Shown here: positions 17,356 through 25,974 of the stretch, piece by piece
Numbering within the stretch: position 1 is the first letter of the stretch
How the letters are laid out: each line of letters begins with the position of its first letter
Origin: an uncultured Duodenibacillus sp.
GTDB taxonomy: Bacteria; Pseudomonadota; Gammaproteobacteria; Burkholderiales; Burkholderiaceae_F
DNA: 63,717 nucleotides
Assembly: GCA_944390145.1 (NCBI GenBank)
Contig: CALXOY010000085.1
Coordinates: 1 to 63,717 of the forward strand
Reading direction: 5' to 3'
The notes under the pieces: generated by a model
Database searches by the model: none
Told to the model about the DNA's origin: nothing
Seen by the model: only the letters and a program-made list of their open reading frames with translations
Program-made: the position numbers and the translations under genes

Positions 17356-19049
17356 ACACCCGCTTCTGTCTGCGTCCCTACGACAAAGTCGTCAGTGAAA
17401 AACTCGAACACGCGGGCTTTCTCCGACCTCTTGCCAGGGCGCTTTCGGCGCGCGGCGTCACCAAGCCCGAGGATCTGCTCGAAGACTGGCCGTCGCTGCT
17501 GCCTCCGGCAACGCTTGCCGGCACGGATCTGGCCGCGAGGCTTCTGGCTGACGCCATTGAACGGAAAAAGCGCATCACCGTGGTGGCCGACTATGACTGC
17601 GACGGCGCCACGGCGTGCGCGATTGCCGTGCGGGGCCTGGCGATGATGGGTGCACAGGCTGGCTTCATGGTGCCCGACCGCTTCAAGCTCGGCTACGGGC
17701 TCACGCCCGCCATCGTGGAGGCGGCCTACGCTGAGCAGCGCCCGGACGTGATCATCACCGTCGACAACGGCATTGCCAGCGTCGAGGGCGTGGCACGGGC
17801 CGCAGAACTTGGCATCGACGTCATCATCACCGACCATCACCTGCCGGGCGACACGCTTCCTGCGGCGGCCTGCATCGTCAACCCCAACGTCGCCGGCTGC
17901 AGCTTTGCCAGCAAGGCGCTCGCCGGCTGCGGCGTCATGTTCTATGTCTTGATGGCGCTGCGCACCGAACTCAGAAACCGCGGAGCGTTTGACCGCGCCA
18001 GCCAGCCGCGCATCGACCGCTTGAGCGACCTGGCGGCGCTCGGCACCGTCGCTGACGTCGTCAAGCTCGATCACAACAACCGCGTGCTGATCGCCCAAGG
18101 CCTGGCTCGCGTGCGCCGCGGCCTGGCCTGTCCCGGCATCAATGCGCTGTTTGAAGTGGCAGGCCGCGATCCCGCCACCGCCACGGCGCGCGACTTCGCC
18201 TTCGGCATTGCGCCGCGCATCAACGCGGCCGGGCGCCTCACGGAAATGGGCGTGGGCATTGAGTGCCTGCTCACCGACGATCCTGAAAAGGCCGGGCGCC
18301 TTGCCCGCGAGCTTGATTCACTTAACCGCGAACGGCGCGAACTTGAAGACACCATGCAGCTGGACGCCAATGCGCTCGTAAGCCACATGGACTGGGAGCA
18401 CCGCGCCACCGTGACGCTTTTTGAGCCCGACTGGCATCAGGGCGTCGTGGGGCTTGTCGCTAGCCGCGTCAAGGAAAAAATCAACCGCCCCGTCATTGCC
18501 TTTGCGCCCGATGACGAAGAAGGACGGCTCAAAGGCTCGGGCCGCTCCATTGAAGGCATTCACCTGCGCGACGCGCTCGACCATGTGAGCAAGATGCGGC
18601 CCGATCTGATCGAGCGCTTCGGCGGGCACGCGATGGCCGCGGGCCTGACGATCCGCAAGGAGAATCTGCCCGTCTTCATCGAACTCTTTGAAAAGGCGGT
18701 TGCCGAGTGCGCCTCGCCCGAAACCTTCGACCGGGTGGTCTACACCGACGGCGCGCTTGCGCCCGAGGAAATCACCTATGCGCTCGTCGAAGCCCTTTCC
18801 AACCGCATCTGGGGCCAGGGCTTCGAGCGGCCGGTCTTTGCGAACGACTTTACGGTCCTCTCGCAGCGCGTTTTAAAGGACACGCATCTAAAGCTCGTGC
18901 TCGACATGGCGGGAAACCGCTTTGAGGGCATCTTCTTTCGCCGCAACAAGCCTCTTGCCTCGCACGTCAAGCTTGCCTACCGCCCGGAAATCAACGAGTA
19001 CCTCGGGCGCCGCTCGATTCAGCTTGTCATCGAGGCGGCCGAGGAATAG
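17352..19049 (+). CDS. recJ: single-stranded-DNA-specific exonuclease RecJ
   Basis: RecJ degrades single-stranded DNA 5' to 3' in recombination and mismatch repair. The 565 residues match the family. Visible are the DHH motif I VVADYDCDGATAC (about 77-89), TVDNGI, TDHHLPG, GIAPRINAAGR, and the DHHA1 segment SGRSIEGIHLRDA and GGHAMAAG. The GTG start at 17352 overlaps the upstream stop (GTGA) and has GGAG eight bases before it. An in-frame ATG at 17208 lies well inside the upstream gene and is rejected. The gene ends just before convergent tonB. Confidence 0.95.
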   Translation: MNTRFCLRPYDKVVSEKLEHAGFLRPLARALSARGVTKPEDLLEDWPSLLPPATLAGTDLAARLLADAIERKKRITVVADYDCDGATACAIAVRGLAMMGAQAGFMVPDRFKLGYGLTPAIVEAAYAEQRPDVIITVDNGIASVEGVARAAELGIDVIITDHHLPGDTLPAAACIVNPNVAGCSFASKALAGCGVMFYVLMALRTELRNRGAFDRASQPRIDRLSDLAALGTVADVVKLDHNNRVLIAQGLARVRRGLACPGINALFEVAGRDPATATARDFAFGIAPRINAAGRLTEMGVGIECLLTDDPEKAGRLARELDSLNRERRELEDTMQLDANALVSHMDWEHRATVTLFEPDWHQGVVGLVASRVKEKINRPVIAFAPDDEEGRLKGSGRSIEGIHLRDALDHVSKMRPDLIERFGGHAMAAGLTIRKENLPVFIELFEKAVAECASPETFDRVVYTDGALAPEEITYALVEALSNRIWGQGFERPVFANDFTVLSQRVLKDTHLKLVLDMAGNRFEGIFFRRNKPLASHVKLAYRPEINEYLGRRSIQLVIEAAEE

Positions 19050-19053
19050 CCGC

Positions 19054-19884
19054 CTACCGCAGCTCGTAGCGCACCGGCAGGCGGATTCTCACCACGCGCT
19101 CGGGCGCGCCCCAGCGCGAGCTTGCGTCCTGCACGGCCTGAAGAGCGAGCTTGTCGAGCATCTTCTGGCCGGAACTCGCGTGGATTTCCAGTTCGGCAAG
19201 CGTCCCGTCCCTTTGCACCACAAACTGCACCATCACCGTGCCTTCAAGCCGCAGCTGTCGGGCGCGCCGCGGATAGCGCAGCACCGATTCGACGCTGCGC
19301 TTGACGCGGGCCAAAAACGGATCGTCGCTTTCGCCGTAGATCATGGTCGAGATGCCGCCCTGATCGGAGGCGGTTGCTGCACCCGTCTTCACCGGAGCCG
19401 GAGCGTCGGAAAGCGCTTGAGAGGCGGCAGCCGGCGGCTCCTGGCTCTTTTGCACGGGCTTTTCCTCGCGCTTTGGAGCGGGCTCCTTTTTCTTCGGCTT
19501 GACGGCTTCCTTTTTGGGCGGCTTTTGCTGCACCGCGCGCTTGGGCTCGGGCTTTTTCGGAACGACGGCCGCCTGCGGTTTGGGCTCTGGCTGCACCTGC
19601 GGCTTGGGCTCGGGTTCAGGCGCCGGGGCCGGCTCGGGCTGCATCTCTTCCTGCGGCTCAGGCTGAGGCGCGGGGTCGCTTGCCATCGCACCCCCGCCGC
19701 TTATCTGCGCAAAGCTGATGGCAATCGTCCTGTCGCCTGCGGCCTTGAATTCCGGCGCAGGCACCGTCGCCCAGGCAAAGACAAAGACCGGCAGGTAGAC
19801 CAGGCAGGTGAAGAGAAACGACCCGGCAAGACGCTTTTGCTGCCTACGGCTTTTTGTGCTCGGTTGCGATCCGGAAGTTTTCAT
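19054..19884 (-). CDS. tonB: TonB energy-transducing protein
   Basis: This 276-residue periplasm-spanning protein couples the ExbB-ExbD proton channel to outer-membrane receptors. A single N-terminal membrane anchor lies at about 20-41. A long Pro/Glu/Lys-rich rod follows (about 65-150; repeats such as EPEPKPQ and KKEAVKPKKKEP). The C-terminal TonB domain includes YPRRARQLRLEGTVMVQF and ends PVRYELR. It is last in exbB-exbD-tonB. Its start lies 41 bases inside the end of exbD in another frame; no other methionine precedes the membrane segment. Iron control through the Fur box upstream of exbB is inferred. Confidence 0.92.
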   Translation of the reverse strand: MKTSGSQPSTKSRRQQKRLAGSFLFTCLVYLPVFVFAWATVPAPEFKAAGDRTIAISFAQISGGGAMASDPAPQPEPQEEMQPEPAPAPEPEPKPQVQPEPKPQAAVVPKKPEPKRAVQQKPPKKEAVKPKKKEPAPKREEKPVQKSQEPPAAASQALSDAPAPVKTGAATASDQGGISTMIYGESDDPFLARVKRSVESVLRYPRRARQLRLEGTVMVQFVVQRDGTLAELEIHASSGQKMLDKLALQAVQDASSRWGAPERVVRIRLPVRYELR

Positions 19885-20236
19885 GCTGATGCTTCTTGAA
19901 AAGATCGATCACGGTGATGAAGTGCTCGAACCTGGACTCCTTGTCGATGCGCAGCACCACGCTTTCTTCGCGCGGGATGTTCTTCACCGCCTCTTCGAGC
20001 TGCTGCAGGTCCACCTCCTTTCCGTCCCAATAGATCACTCCCTTGCCGTCGACCTGCACCATCCTGGGATTGGAGTCCGGCGAAACCTGCTCGCTTGTCT
20101 GCGAGGCGGGCAGATTGATCTTGATTTCCCCCTTGGCGATGAAGGTTGAGATCGACAGCACCATGGCCAGCAGCACCAGCATGATGTCGATGAAGGGGAC
20201 GATGTTGAGCGGCTCTTTCTTCGGAATCTCGATCAT
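19844..20236 (-). CDS. exbD: biopolymer transport protein ExbD
   Basis: This 130-residue partner of ExbB has one membrane helix near the N-terminus with the conserved proton-path aspartate in [13 protein letters not shown] (D17), followed by a periplasmic domain. The start [10 protein letters not shown] at 20236 overlaps the exbB stop (ATGA). An upstream in-frame start at 20257 lies inside exbB and is less likely. Together with ExbB it uses proton motive force to drive TonB. Confidence 0.93.
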   Translation of the reverse strand: MIEIPKKEPLNIVPFIDIMLVLLAMVLSISTFIAKGEIKINLPASQTSEQVSPDSNPRMVQVDGKGVIYWDGKEVDLQQLEEAVKNIPREESVVLRIDKESRFEHFITVIDLFKKHQHENFRIATEHKKP

Positions 20237-20658
20237 GATGCGTGCGCCGTCCGCCACTGCGTGGAAAGAACGTTGATCTTGCGCTGCAGGGCGTTGTAGA
20301 CCACCAGGGTCGGGATGGCCACCGCCAGGCCCAGCGCCGTTGCCTTGAGCGCAAGCGAGAGCCCCGTCATGATGTCGCTTGCGTTGATATTGCCCGACAT
20401 GCCCATGTCGTAGAAGGTGATCATGATGCCGAGCACGGTGCCGAGCAGCCCCACATAGGGGGCGTTGGAGTAGATGATGTAGAGCGTCGTCAGATGATCG
20501 GTGAGCGCCTTGTCATAGGCTTCCTGCGTGTCGTACTCCCTTGCGTCGAGCGTGCGCAGGAAAAGCAGCCGTTCGATGGTGAGCCACACCGTGATAAAGC
20601 CCATCACGCCCAGGATTCCGAAGACAAAATAGTCCACGCTTTCTTTTAAAAATTCCAC
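20233..20658 (-). CDS. exbB: TonB-system energizer ExbB (short, ExbB2 type)
   Basis: This 141-residue inner-membrane proton channel subunit has three membrane segments: [16 protein letters not shown] at about residue 10, [15 protein letters not shown] at about 68, and a third around [15 protein letters not shown]. The pattern GLLGTVLGI and the short N-terminus match the ExbB2/TolQ subgroup, known for example in Helicobacter. The GTG at 20658 is chosen because AGAGGGG lies close upstream; a longer in-frame version from 20715 would add an unusual basic tail. A Fur box and promoter lie about 80 bases upstream. First gene of the iron-uptake energising operon. Confidence 0.9.
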   Translation of the reverse strand: MEFLKESVDYFVFGILGVMGFITVWLTIERLLFLRTLDAREYDTQEAYDKALTDHLTTLYIIYSNAPYVGLLGTVLGIMITFYDMGMSGNINASDIMTGLSLALKATALGLAVAIPTLVVYNALQRKINVLSTQWRTAHAS

Positions 20659-20737
20659 AATCAACCCCTCTGATCTTTTTTCTGAAAGCGCTCGAGCGCG
20701 CTTTCCGCCGCTCAAGAACAGCGCTTCATTTCACATG

Positions 20738-20767
20738 AATGATAACCATTCTCATTTTTATTTGTAA
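20738..20767 (-). promoter_or_regulatory. Fur box and promoter of exbB-exbD-tonB
   Basis: The 19-base element at 20738-20756 reads AATGAGAATGGTTATCATT on the minus strand, very close to the Fur consensus and a near-dyad. It overlaps a candidate -10 TATCAT (20739-20744) that lies 17 bases from a -35 TTACAA (20762-20767). Fe-loaded Fur bound here would block RNA polymerase, so the operon should be on when iron is low. Confidence 0.85.
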
Positions 20768-20784
20768 GCACAAAGATCAGGCTC

Positions 20785-20824
20785 CGCCCGCTTGTCCGGC
20801 AAAGCCGGCCGGGCGCGGATTTTT
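20785..20824 (+). terminator. GC-rich hairpin with T tract between the exbB and prfB promoters
   Basis: Nested arms CGCCCG...CGGGCG and CCGGC-AAA-GCCGG are followed by ATTTTT on the plus strand. No rightward gene ends just before it. It may insulate prfB from antisense readthrough coming from recJ across the leftward tonB set. Confidence 0.45.
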
Positions 20825-20974
20825 GCGCAAAGCGTATGGAAAGCCGCAGGTGCTCAAGGTACAATGATGTGTTTTCCCATCATGCATACAGAGCGCACGG
20901 TCTGAAAGCCGCCTTTCGCACGGGGCGGTCTTATGGATGCCTGCGCGTGAAAAATCTTCAAGACTTCAAAAGAA

Positions 20975-22079
20975 ATGGAAGCCGAACGCATCAATCACAT
21001 CAACAATCTGTGCGATGACCTTGCTCACCGTCTTGCTGAGCTTAGGGGGTATCTTTGACGTCGACCGCAAGGAACGGCGTTTAGAGGAAGTCAACCGCGA
21101 GGTTGAGAACCCTGCGCTCTGGGACGATCCGAAGCGGGCACAGGAAATCAGCAAGGAGCAGAAAACCCTCGAGGACCTCGTCGGCAGCTTCAAGCGCCTT
21201 TCTTCGGGCGTGGCCGACGCCAAGGAGCTCTTTAACATGGCGCTTGCCGACTCGGACGATGGCGGCGCCGAGCTTGTCGCCCAGGAGGTCGAAGGCTTTC
21301 AGCGCGACGTCGAGAAGCTCGAATTCAAGCGCATGTTCAACGGTCCGCAGGACAGCTCCAACTGCTACATCGAAATTCAGGCCGGCGCCGGCGGCACCGA
21401 GGCGCAGGACTGGGCGAGCATGCTCGAGCGCATGTATCTGCGCTATGCCGAACGCTCGGGCTTTAGCGCCAAGCTCACCGAAGAAACCGAAGGCGACGTG
21501 GCCGGCATCAAGGGCTGCACGATCTACGTGCAGGGCGAATGGGCCTACGGGACGCTGCGCACCGAAACGGGCATTCACCGCTTGGTGCGCAAAAGCCCCT
21601 TTGACGCCAACGCTCGCCGCCACACCTCCTTTGCCTCCGTCTACGTTTATCCGGAAATTGACGACTCGATCGAGATCACGATCAATCCGGCCGACCTGCG
21701 CGTCGACGTCTTCCGCGCCTCGGGCGCCGGCGGCCAGCACGTGCAGAAGACCGAGTCGGCCGTGCGCATCACCCACATCCCCACGGGCGTGGTGACGGTG
21801 TGCCAGGACGACCGCAGCCAGCACAACAACCGCGAGCAGGCGATGCGCCAGCTCAAGGCCAAGCTCTATGAGCTCGAACTGCGCAAGCGCATGGCCGAGC
21901 AGGAAAAACTCGAGGAAAGCAAGAGCGACATCGGCTGGGGCCACCAGATCCGCAGCTACGTGCTCGATCAGAGCCGCGTGAAGGATCTGCGCACCAACGT
22001 TGAAACGGGCAACACGGGAGCCGTTTTGGACGGCGACCTCGACCAGTTCATCGAGGCCAGCCTCAAGATGGGCATCTGA
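20975..22079 (+). CDS. prfB: peptide chain release factor 2, with programmed +1 frameshift
   Basis: RF2 releases peptides at UGA and UAA. The gene is in two frames: 20975-21055, then 21057-22079, giving 367 residues. The zero frame reads MEAERINHI... and meets an in-frame TGA at codon 28 (21056-21058). The site is AGGGGG TAT CTT TGA C, identical to the E. coli recoding signal, with the internal Shine-Dalgarno-like AGGGGG at 21044-21049. When RF2 is scarce, ribosomes slip +1 on CTT and continue into [12 protein letters not shown]. The stop-recognition SPF (about 205) and catalytic GGQ (about 251) are both present. lysS follows 23 bases downstream. Confidence 0.96.
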
Positions 22080-22102
22080 CCCATCCATACAAGGACAAGA
22101 AA

Positions 22103-23626
22103 ATGACCGAAAACCAAAAGAAGCAGACGCCGGCAGCCGCTGACGACGAAAACCACATCATCGCCGAGCGCCGCGCCAAGCTCGCCAAGCTGCGCGCAGA
22201 AGGCGTCGCCTATCCGAACGACTTCGTGCGCAAGGACCTCTTCGGCGACCTGCGCGCCGCCTACGGCGACAAGAGCCGCGAGGAGCTCGAAGCGGCCAAC
22301 ATTGAAGTGGCCGTCGCCGGCCGCATGATGCTCAAGCGCGGCATGGGCAAGGCGGCCTTCGCGACCGTGCACCACTTCACCGGCGACATGCAGTACTTCC
22401 TCACCCCGGCCGACGTGGGCGAAGAAACGTATGCGTTTTTCAAGTCCCTGGACCTGGGCGACATCATCGCCGCCCAAGGCGTGCTCTTTCGCACCAACAA
22501 GGGCGAACTTTCGGTGCGCGTGAAAAAGCTGCGCCTGATGACCAAGTCGATCCGTCCGCTGCCCGACAAGCACAAGGGACTTTCCGATCCGGAAGCCTGC
22601 TGCCGCCAGCGCTACACCGACCTCATCATCAACGAGGAAAGCCGCAGCCGCTTTGCCACGCGCTTTAAGGCCGTGAGCGCCGTGCGCCGCTTCATGGAGC
22701 AAAACCGCTTCGTGGAAGTCGAAACGCCGATGCTCAACCCGATTCCGGGCGGCGCCAACGCCAAGCCCTGCATCACGCACCACAATGCGCTCGACATCGA
22801 CCAGTACCTGCGCATCGCGCCCGAGCTCTATCTCAAGCGCCTGGTGGTGGGCGGCTTTGAACGCGTCTTTGAATTGAACCGCTGCTTCCGCAACGAAGGC
22901 ATTGATACGCGTCACAATCCGGAATTCACGACGATCGAGTTCTACGCCACCTACTGGACGTACCGCAACCAGATCGACTTCACCGAAAAGCTGCTGCGCT
23001 ATGTGGCCCGCGAAGCCACAGGGAGCGAAGTGCTCAACTACCAGGGCGTGGAAATCGACCTCTCCAAGCCCTTTGACCAGCTCACCCCGGTGCAGGCAAT
23101 TCTCAAGTACGCGCCGCAGTACACCGAGGAAAACCTCAAGGACGAGGCGTTCCTCAGAAAGGAACTTGCCCGCCTGGGCGCGCCGCAGCGCGAGGATGTG
23201 GGTCTTGGCGCGCTTGTGATGGCGCTCTTTGAAGAGACCGCGGAAAGCAAGCTCATCCAACCCACCTTCATCGTGGACTATCCGGTGGAGATCAGCCCGC
23301 TTGCGCGCGCCTCCGACACCGATCCGACGACGACCGAGCGCTTCGAGCTCTTCATTTACGGCCGCGAAACCGCCAACGGCTTCTCGGAATTGAACGACCC
23401 CGACGATCAGGCGCGGCGCTTCCAGGCTCAGGCCGACGCCAAGGCCCGCGGCGACGATGAAGCCATGTACTACGACGCCGACTACATCCGTGCGCTTGAG
23501 TACGGTCTGCCGCCGACCGCAGGCTGCGGCATCGGCATCGACCGCTTCGTGATGCTGCTCACCAACGCCTCGTCGATTCGCGAGGTGCTGCTCTTCCCGG
23601 CCATGCGCCCGGAAGCAGGCTGCTGA
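22103..23626 (+). CDS. lysS: lysyl-tRNA synthetase, class II
   Basis: This enzyme charges tRNA-Lys with lysine using ATP. The 507 residues contain the N-terminal OB-fold anticodon domain ([16 protein letters not shown] at about 70) and the class II catalytic core. Motif 2 contains NRCFRNEGI and motif 3 reads [13 protein letters not shown] near the C-terminus; [18 protein letters not shown] is also typical. The prfB-lysS order is widely conserved and the two probably share a transcript. Tandem hairpins ending in a terminator follow. Confidence 0.97.
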   Translation: MTENQKKQTPAAADDENHIIAERRAKLAKLRAEGVAYPNDFVRKDLFGDLRAAYGDKSREELEAANIEVAVAGRMMLKRGMGKAAFATVHHFTGDMQYFLTPADVGEETYAFFKSLDLGDIIAAQGVLFRTNKGELSVRVKKLRLMTKSIRPLPDKHKGLSDPEACCRQRYTDLIINEESRSRFATRFKAVSAVRRFMEQNRFVEVETPMLNPIPGGANAKPCITHHNALDIDQYLRIAPELYLKRLVVGGFERVFELNRCFRNEGIDTRHNPEFTTIEFYATYWTYRNQIDFTEKLLRYVAREATGSEVLNYQGVEIDLSKPFDQLTPVQAILKYAPQYTEENLKDEAFLRKELARLGAPQREDVGLGALVMALFEETAESKLIQPTFIVDYPVEISPLARASDTDPTTTERFELFIYGRETANGFSELNDPDDQARRFQAQADAKARGDDEAMYYDADYIRALEYGLPPTAGCGIGIDRFVMLLTNASSIREVLLFPAMRPEAGC

Positions 23627-23633
23627 TCTGCGC

Positions 23634-23722
23634 AAAGGCCGTTTGTTTTGGCATAAACGGCCTTTGCCCAAAGCGCACCAACCGACTCCGGCAGGCCTGG
23701 TTCACCCGGTCTGCCGTTTTTT
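23634..23722 (+). terminator. tandem hairpins, terminator of lysS
   Basis: A perfect 11-bp dyad, AAAGGCCGTTT (23634-23644) and AAACGGCCTTT (23655-23665), lacks a T tract. It is followed by a second stem, CGGCAG...CTGCCG (23689-23716), that runs into six T (23717-23722). The second is a good intrinsic terminator. Confidence 0.8.
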
Positions 23723-23742
23723 CATCTGTCAGGCACAAAACC

Positions 23743-24549
23743 GTGATTTTCCCCGACGAAGCCGCCGCACTCCGGGCGGCCATTGAAGCAGAAATTTCCG
23801 AACCCGAGCCGACAACCGCCCTGCCGGTTGTCACGGCCTGCGGCAGCCGCATCGGCCTGATCGAACGGGCAACGGCGCAGCGTCTGCTTGCAGACAAGCG
23901 CTTTGCCGCCGATTTTACCCTCACGGAAACAGCGTTCATCCTCTTTCCCAGATCAAGCGAAAGTCAATTGGAGGAAAACTTCGCCCGCGTCGCCCGCCCC
24001 CTGCATGATGCCGGCTATTTCGTGCAGTGGCGAAACGAGCTTTTGGACGTCTGCGAGCTCGCAGGCGGCCGCTGTCTTGCCCGGGCCGAGCGCGGCCTCT
24101 TTCGCTTTTTCGGCATGCTCACGCGCTCGGTCTACGCGGTGGGCGTGCGGCGCGACGGCCGTGTCTTTATAAGCTTGAGAAGCCGCACCAAACAGGTCGA
24201 CCCGGGGCTTTGGGATGCGCTTGCCGCGGGCATGATCTCCTCGGGCGAATCCCCCGAAACGGCTCTGGCGCGCGAAATCGCCGAGGAAGCGGGATTGACC
24301 ACCGGCTACACCCTGCAGGGCGCCTGGTCGGAACTCCAGGTGCGGCGCCGCGTGCCCGAGGGCTGGATGGCAGAAGACGCTTATATTCTGCTTGCCGTGG
24401 TCGGCGACGGGGTGCATCCCGTCAATGCCGACGGCGAAGTCGAGGAAATCCGCTGCGTGGACCGCGAAGCGCTCTTTGAGATGGTCAAGCGGCGTCTGAC
24501 GCCCGTTGACACCGCCTTTGTTTTTCTGGAAACCGTTTTGAAGGATTGA
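23743..24549 (+). CDS. NUDIX hydrolase with N-terminal DUF4743-type domain
   Basis: This 268-residue protein has a perfect Nudix box GX5EX7REUXEEXGU at about 165-187 (starting GMISSGE, ending REIAEEAGL). It should therefore hydrolyse a nucleoside diphosphate linked to another group, using Mg2+. The N-terminal 120 residues resemble the domain preceding Nudix in thiamin-pyrophosphokinase-related and plant-type Nudix proteins, so the substrate may be an oxidised thiamin diphosphate or another nucleotide; this is inference. The start is GTG. The stop is two bases from the exonuclease III start, which makes a two-gene unit. Confidence 0.88.
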   Translation: MIFPDEAAALRAAIEAEISEPEPTTALPVVTACGSRIGLIERATAQRLLADKRFAADFTLTETAFILFPRSSESQLEENFARVARPLHDAGYFVQWRNELLDVCELAGGRCLARAERGLFRFFGMLTRSVYAVGVRRDGRVFISLRSRTKQVDPGLWDALAAGMISSGESPETALAREIAEEAGLTTGYTLQGAWSELQVRRRVPEGWMAEDAYILLAVVGDGVHPVNADGEVEEIRCVDREALFEMVKRRLTPVDTAFVFLETVLKD

Positions 24550-24551
24550 GA

Positions 24552-25349
24552 ATGCCCGTGAGAATCGCCACCTGGAACGTCAACAGCATCAAAGTGCGGC
24601 TCGAGCACTTGATCCGCTGGATGGACATGGCGCAGATCGACGCCGCCGTGCTGCAGGAAACGAAAACCGTCGACGACCTCTTTCCCCGGGATGCACTTGC
24701 CGACGCTGGCCTTGACGCCGTCATTCTGGGGCAGAAGACCTACAACGGCGTGGCGCTTGTCACGCGCAAAAGCACGGTGAAGACGGTTGAAAACGTCGTC
24801 TTCAACATTCCGGGCTATCCGGATGAACAAAAGCGCATGATCGCTGCCGACATTGAACACACAAGCGGCCTGCGCCTTCGCTTTGCCGGCGTCTACGTGC
24901 CCAACGGCACGGAGCTTGGCAGCAGCCGCTACCTCTACAAGCTCGACTGGATGAGCGCCCTGGCGGGCTGGGTGCAGTCGGAAGTCAGGGCGGACGCCCC
25001 TCTGGTCCTGGCGGGCGACTTCAACGTCGCGCCCACCGATGAGGATGTGTGGGATCCCGAGGGCTGGAAGGGAAGGCTTCTGGTGACCGATCCCGAACGC
25101 GAAGCCTATGCGCGGATTGTCTCTGCGGGGCTCGTCGACACCTGGACGCTCGGACTGCATGCGCCCGGCACCTTCAGCTGGTGGGATTACCGGCAGGCGG
25201 GCTTTGAGCAAAACCACGGGCTGCGGATCGATCACATCCTGGCCGCCCCCTCGATTTCAAGCCGCATCAGCGAAGTGTCGATCGACACGGTGCCGCGCGC
25301 CTGGGAAAAGCCGAGCGATCACGCGCCGGTCGTGGCCGTGATCGAATAA
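24552..25349 (+). CDS. xth: exodeoxyribonuclease III
   Basis: This 265-residue base-excision repair nuclease has AP endonuclease and 3'-phosphatase/exonuclease activities. Family motifs are the start RIATWNVNSIKVRLEHL, LQETK with the metal glutamate, GVALVTR, LAGDFNVAPT, GTFSWWDYR, GLRIDHIL and a C-terminal PSDHAPVVA. The ATG at 24552 follows the stop of the Nudix gene closely, suggesting co-transcription of a nucleotide-sanitising and a DNA-repair enzyme. A strong hairpin terminator follows. Confidence 0.95.
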   Translation: MPVRIATWNVNSIKVRLEHLIRWMDMAQIDAAVLQETKTVDDLFPRDALADAGLDAVILGQKTYNGVALVTRKSTVKTVENVVFNIPGYPDEQKRMIAADIEHTSGLRLRFAGVYVPNGTELGSSRYLYKLDWMSALAGWVQSEVRADAPLVLAGDFNVAPTDEDVWDPEGWKGRLLVTDPEREAYARIVSAGLVDTWTLGLHAPGTFSWWDYRQAGFEQNHGLRIDHILAAPSISSRISEVSIDTVPRAWEKPSDHAPVVAVIE

Positions 25350-25363
25350 AAAAGGAATTTCTC

Positions 25364-25391
25364 GCATGCGGGCCTGCGCCCGCATGCTTTT
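25364..25391. terminator. bidirectional terminator between xth and iscX
   Basis: GCATGCGGGC (25364-25373), loop CTGC, GCCCGCATGC (25378-25387), then TTTT. This perfect 10-bp stem separates the rightward xth unit from the leftward ISC operon. Confidence 0.88.
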
Positions 25392-25406
25392 GATTGGACA
25401 AGGCGC

Positions 25407-25604
25407 CTACCGCTCGTCAATCCAGGCCTGCAGAATCGCTTCGAGCAGCGGCTCGTTGCTTTTTTGCGGATCGTCGTCGAAATCCGGCAGCGCCAGCACC
25501 CGCTCGCGCAGTTCGCTTAAGCGCAGCGTGACGGGGTCCAGATCGGGCTCGTTGTCGTAGAGCTCCTCGGCGATTTGCTGCGCATCGGTCCACTTCAGGC
25601 TCAT
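25407..25604 (-). CDS. iscX: Fe-S cluster assembly protein IscX
   Basis: This 65-residue acidic protein has the family start MSLKWTDAQQIAEEL and the conserved LDPVTLRLSELRERVLALPDF segment with DDDP. IscX binds IscS and iron and tunes the rate of cluster assembly. It is the last gene of the ISC operon, 11 bases after fdx, as in E. coli. Confidence 0.94.
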   Translation of the reverse strand: MSLKWTDAQQIAEELYDNEPDLDPVTLRLSELRERVLALPDFDDDPQKSNEPLLEAILQAWIDER

Positions 25605-25615
25605 GGCGGCCTCCC

Positions 25616-25954
25616 TTAATCGGCTTCGTGCACGAGATTACGGTTGATGCGCGGAATCTCGATGGTGATGTCTTCTTCACCCATCACCGTCTGGCAGGAA
25701 AGCCGCGAAAGCGGCGTGCTGCCGAAGGCGTTGTCGAGCTGGTCGTACTCGTTGTCGTCGGGCTCGTTTAAAGAGTCGTAGCCTTCGCGCACGATGATGT
25801 GGCAGGTGGCGCACGCGCAGTTGTATTCGCAGGCGTGCGGAATCTTGATGCCGGCGGCGTTAAGCGCCTGGGCGAGCTTTGCCCCGGTCTTGACTTCGAC
25901 CTTGGCGCCCTGCGGGCAGATGGATTCGTTGGGAAGAATGGTGACTATCGGCAT
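25616..25954 (-). CDS. fdx: ISC-type [2Fe-2S] ferredoxin
   Basis: This 112-residue adrenodoxin-like ferredoxin supplies electrons for Fe-S cluster assembly on IscU. Cluster cysteines are the C-X5-C-X2-C set in CEYNCACATCH plus a fourth in SRLSCQTV; the adrenodoxin-type LDNAFG precedes it. It sits between hscA and iscX in the usual order. Confidence 0.95.
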   Translation of the reverse strand: MPIVTILPNESICPQGAKVEVKTGAKLAQALNAAGIKIPHACEYNCACATCHIIVREGYDSLNEPDDNEYDQLDNAFGSTPLSRLSCQTVMGEEDITIEIPRINRNLVHEAD

Positions 25955-25974
25955 TTTCGTATTTCCCGTTGGGG

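Noticed and set aside
21081-23671. Long leftward frames opposite prfB and lysS (335 and 567 codons)
   Set aside because: They mirror two well-recognised genes and have shadow-type composition.
24381-25235. 284-codon leftward frame opposite exonuclease III
   Set aside because: Antisense shadow; xth motifs are complete on the plus strand.
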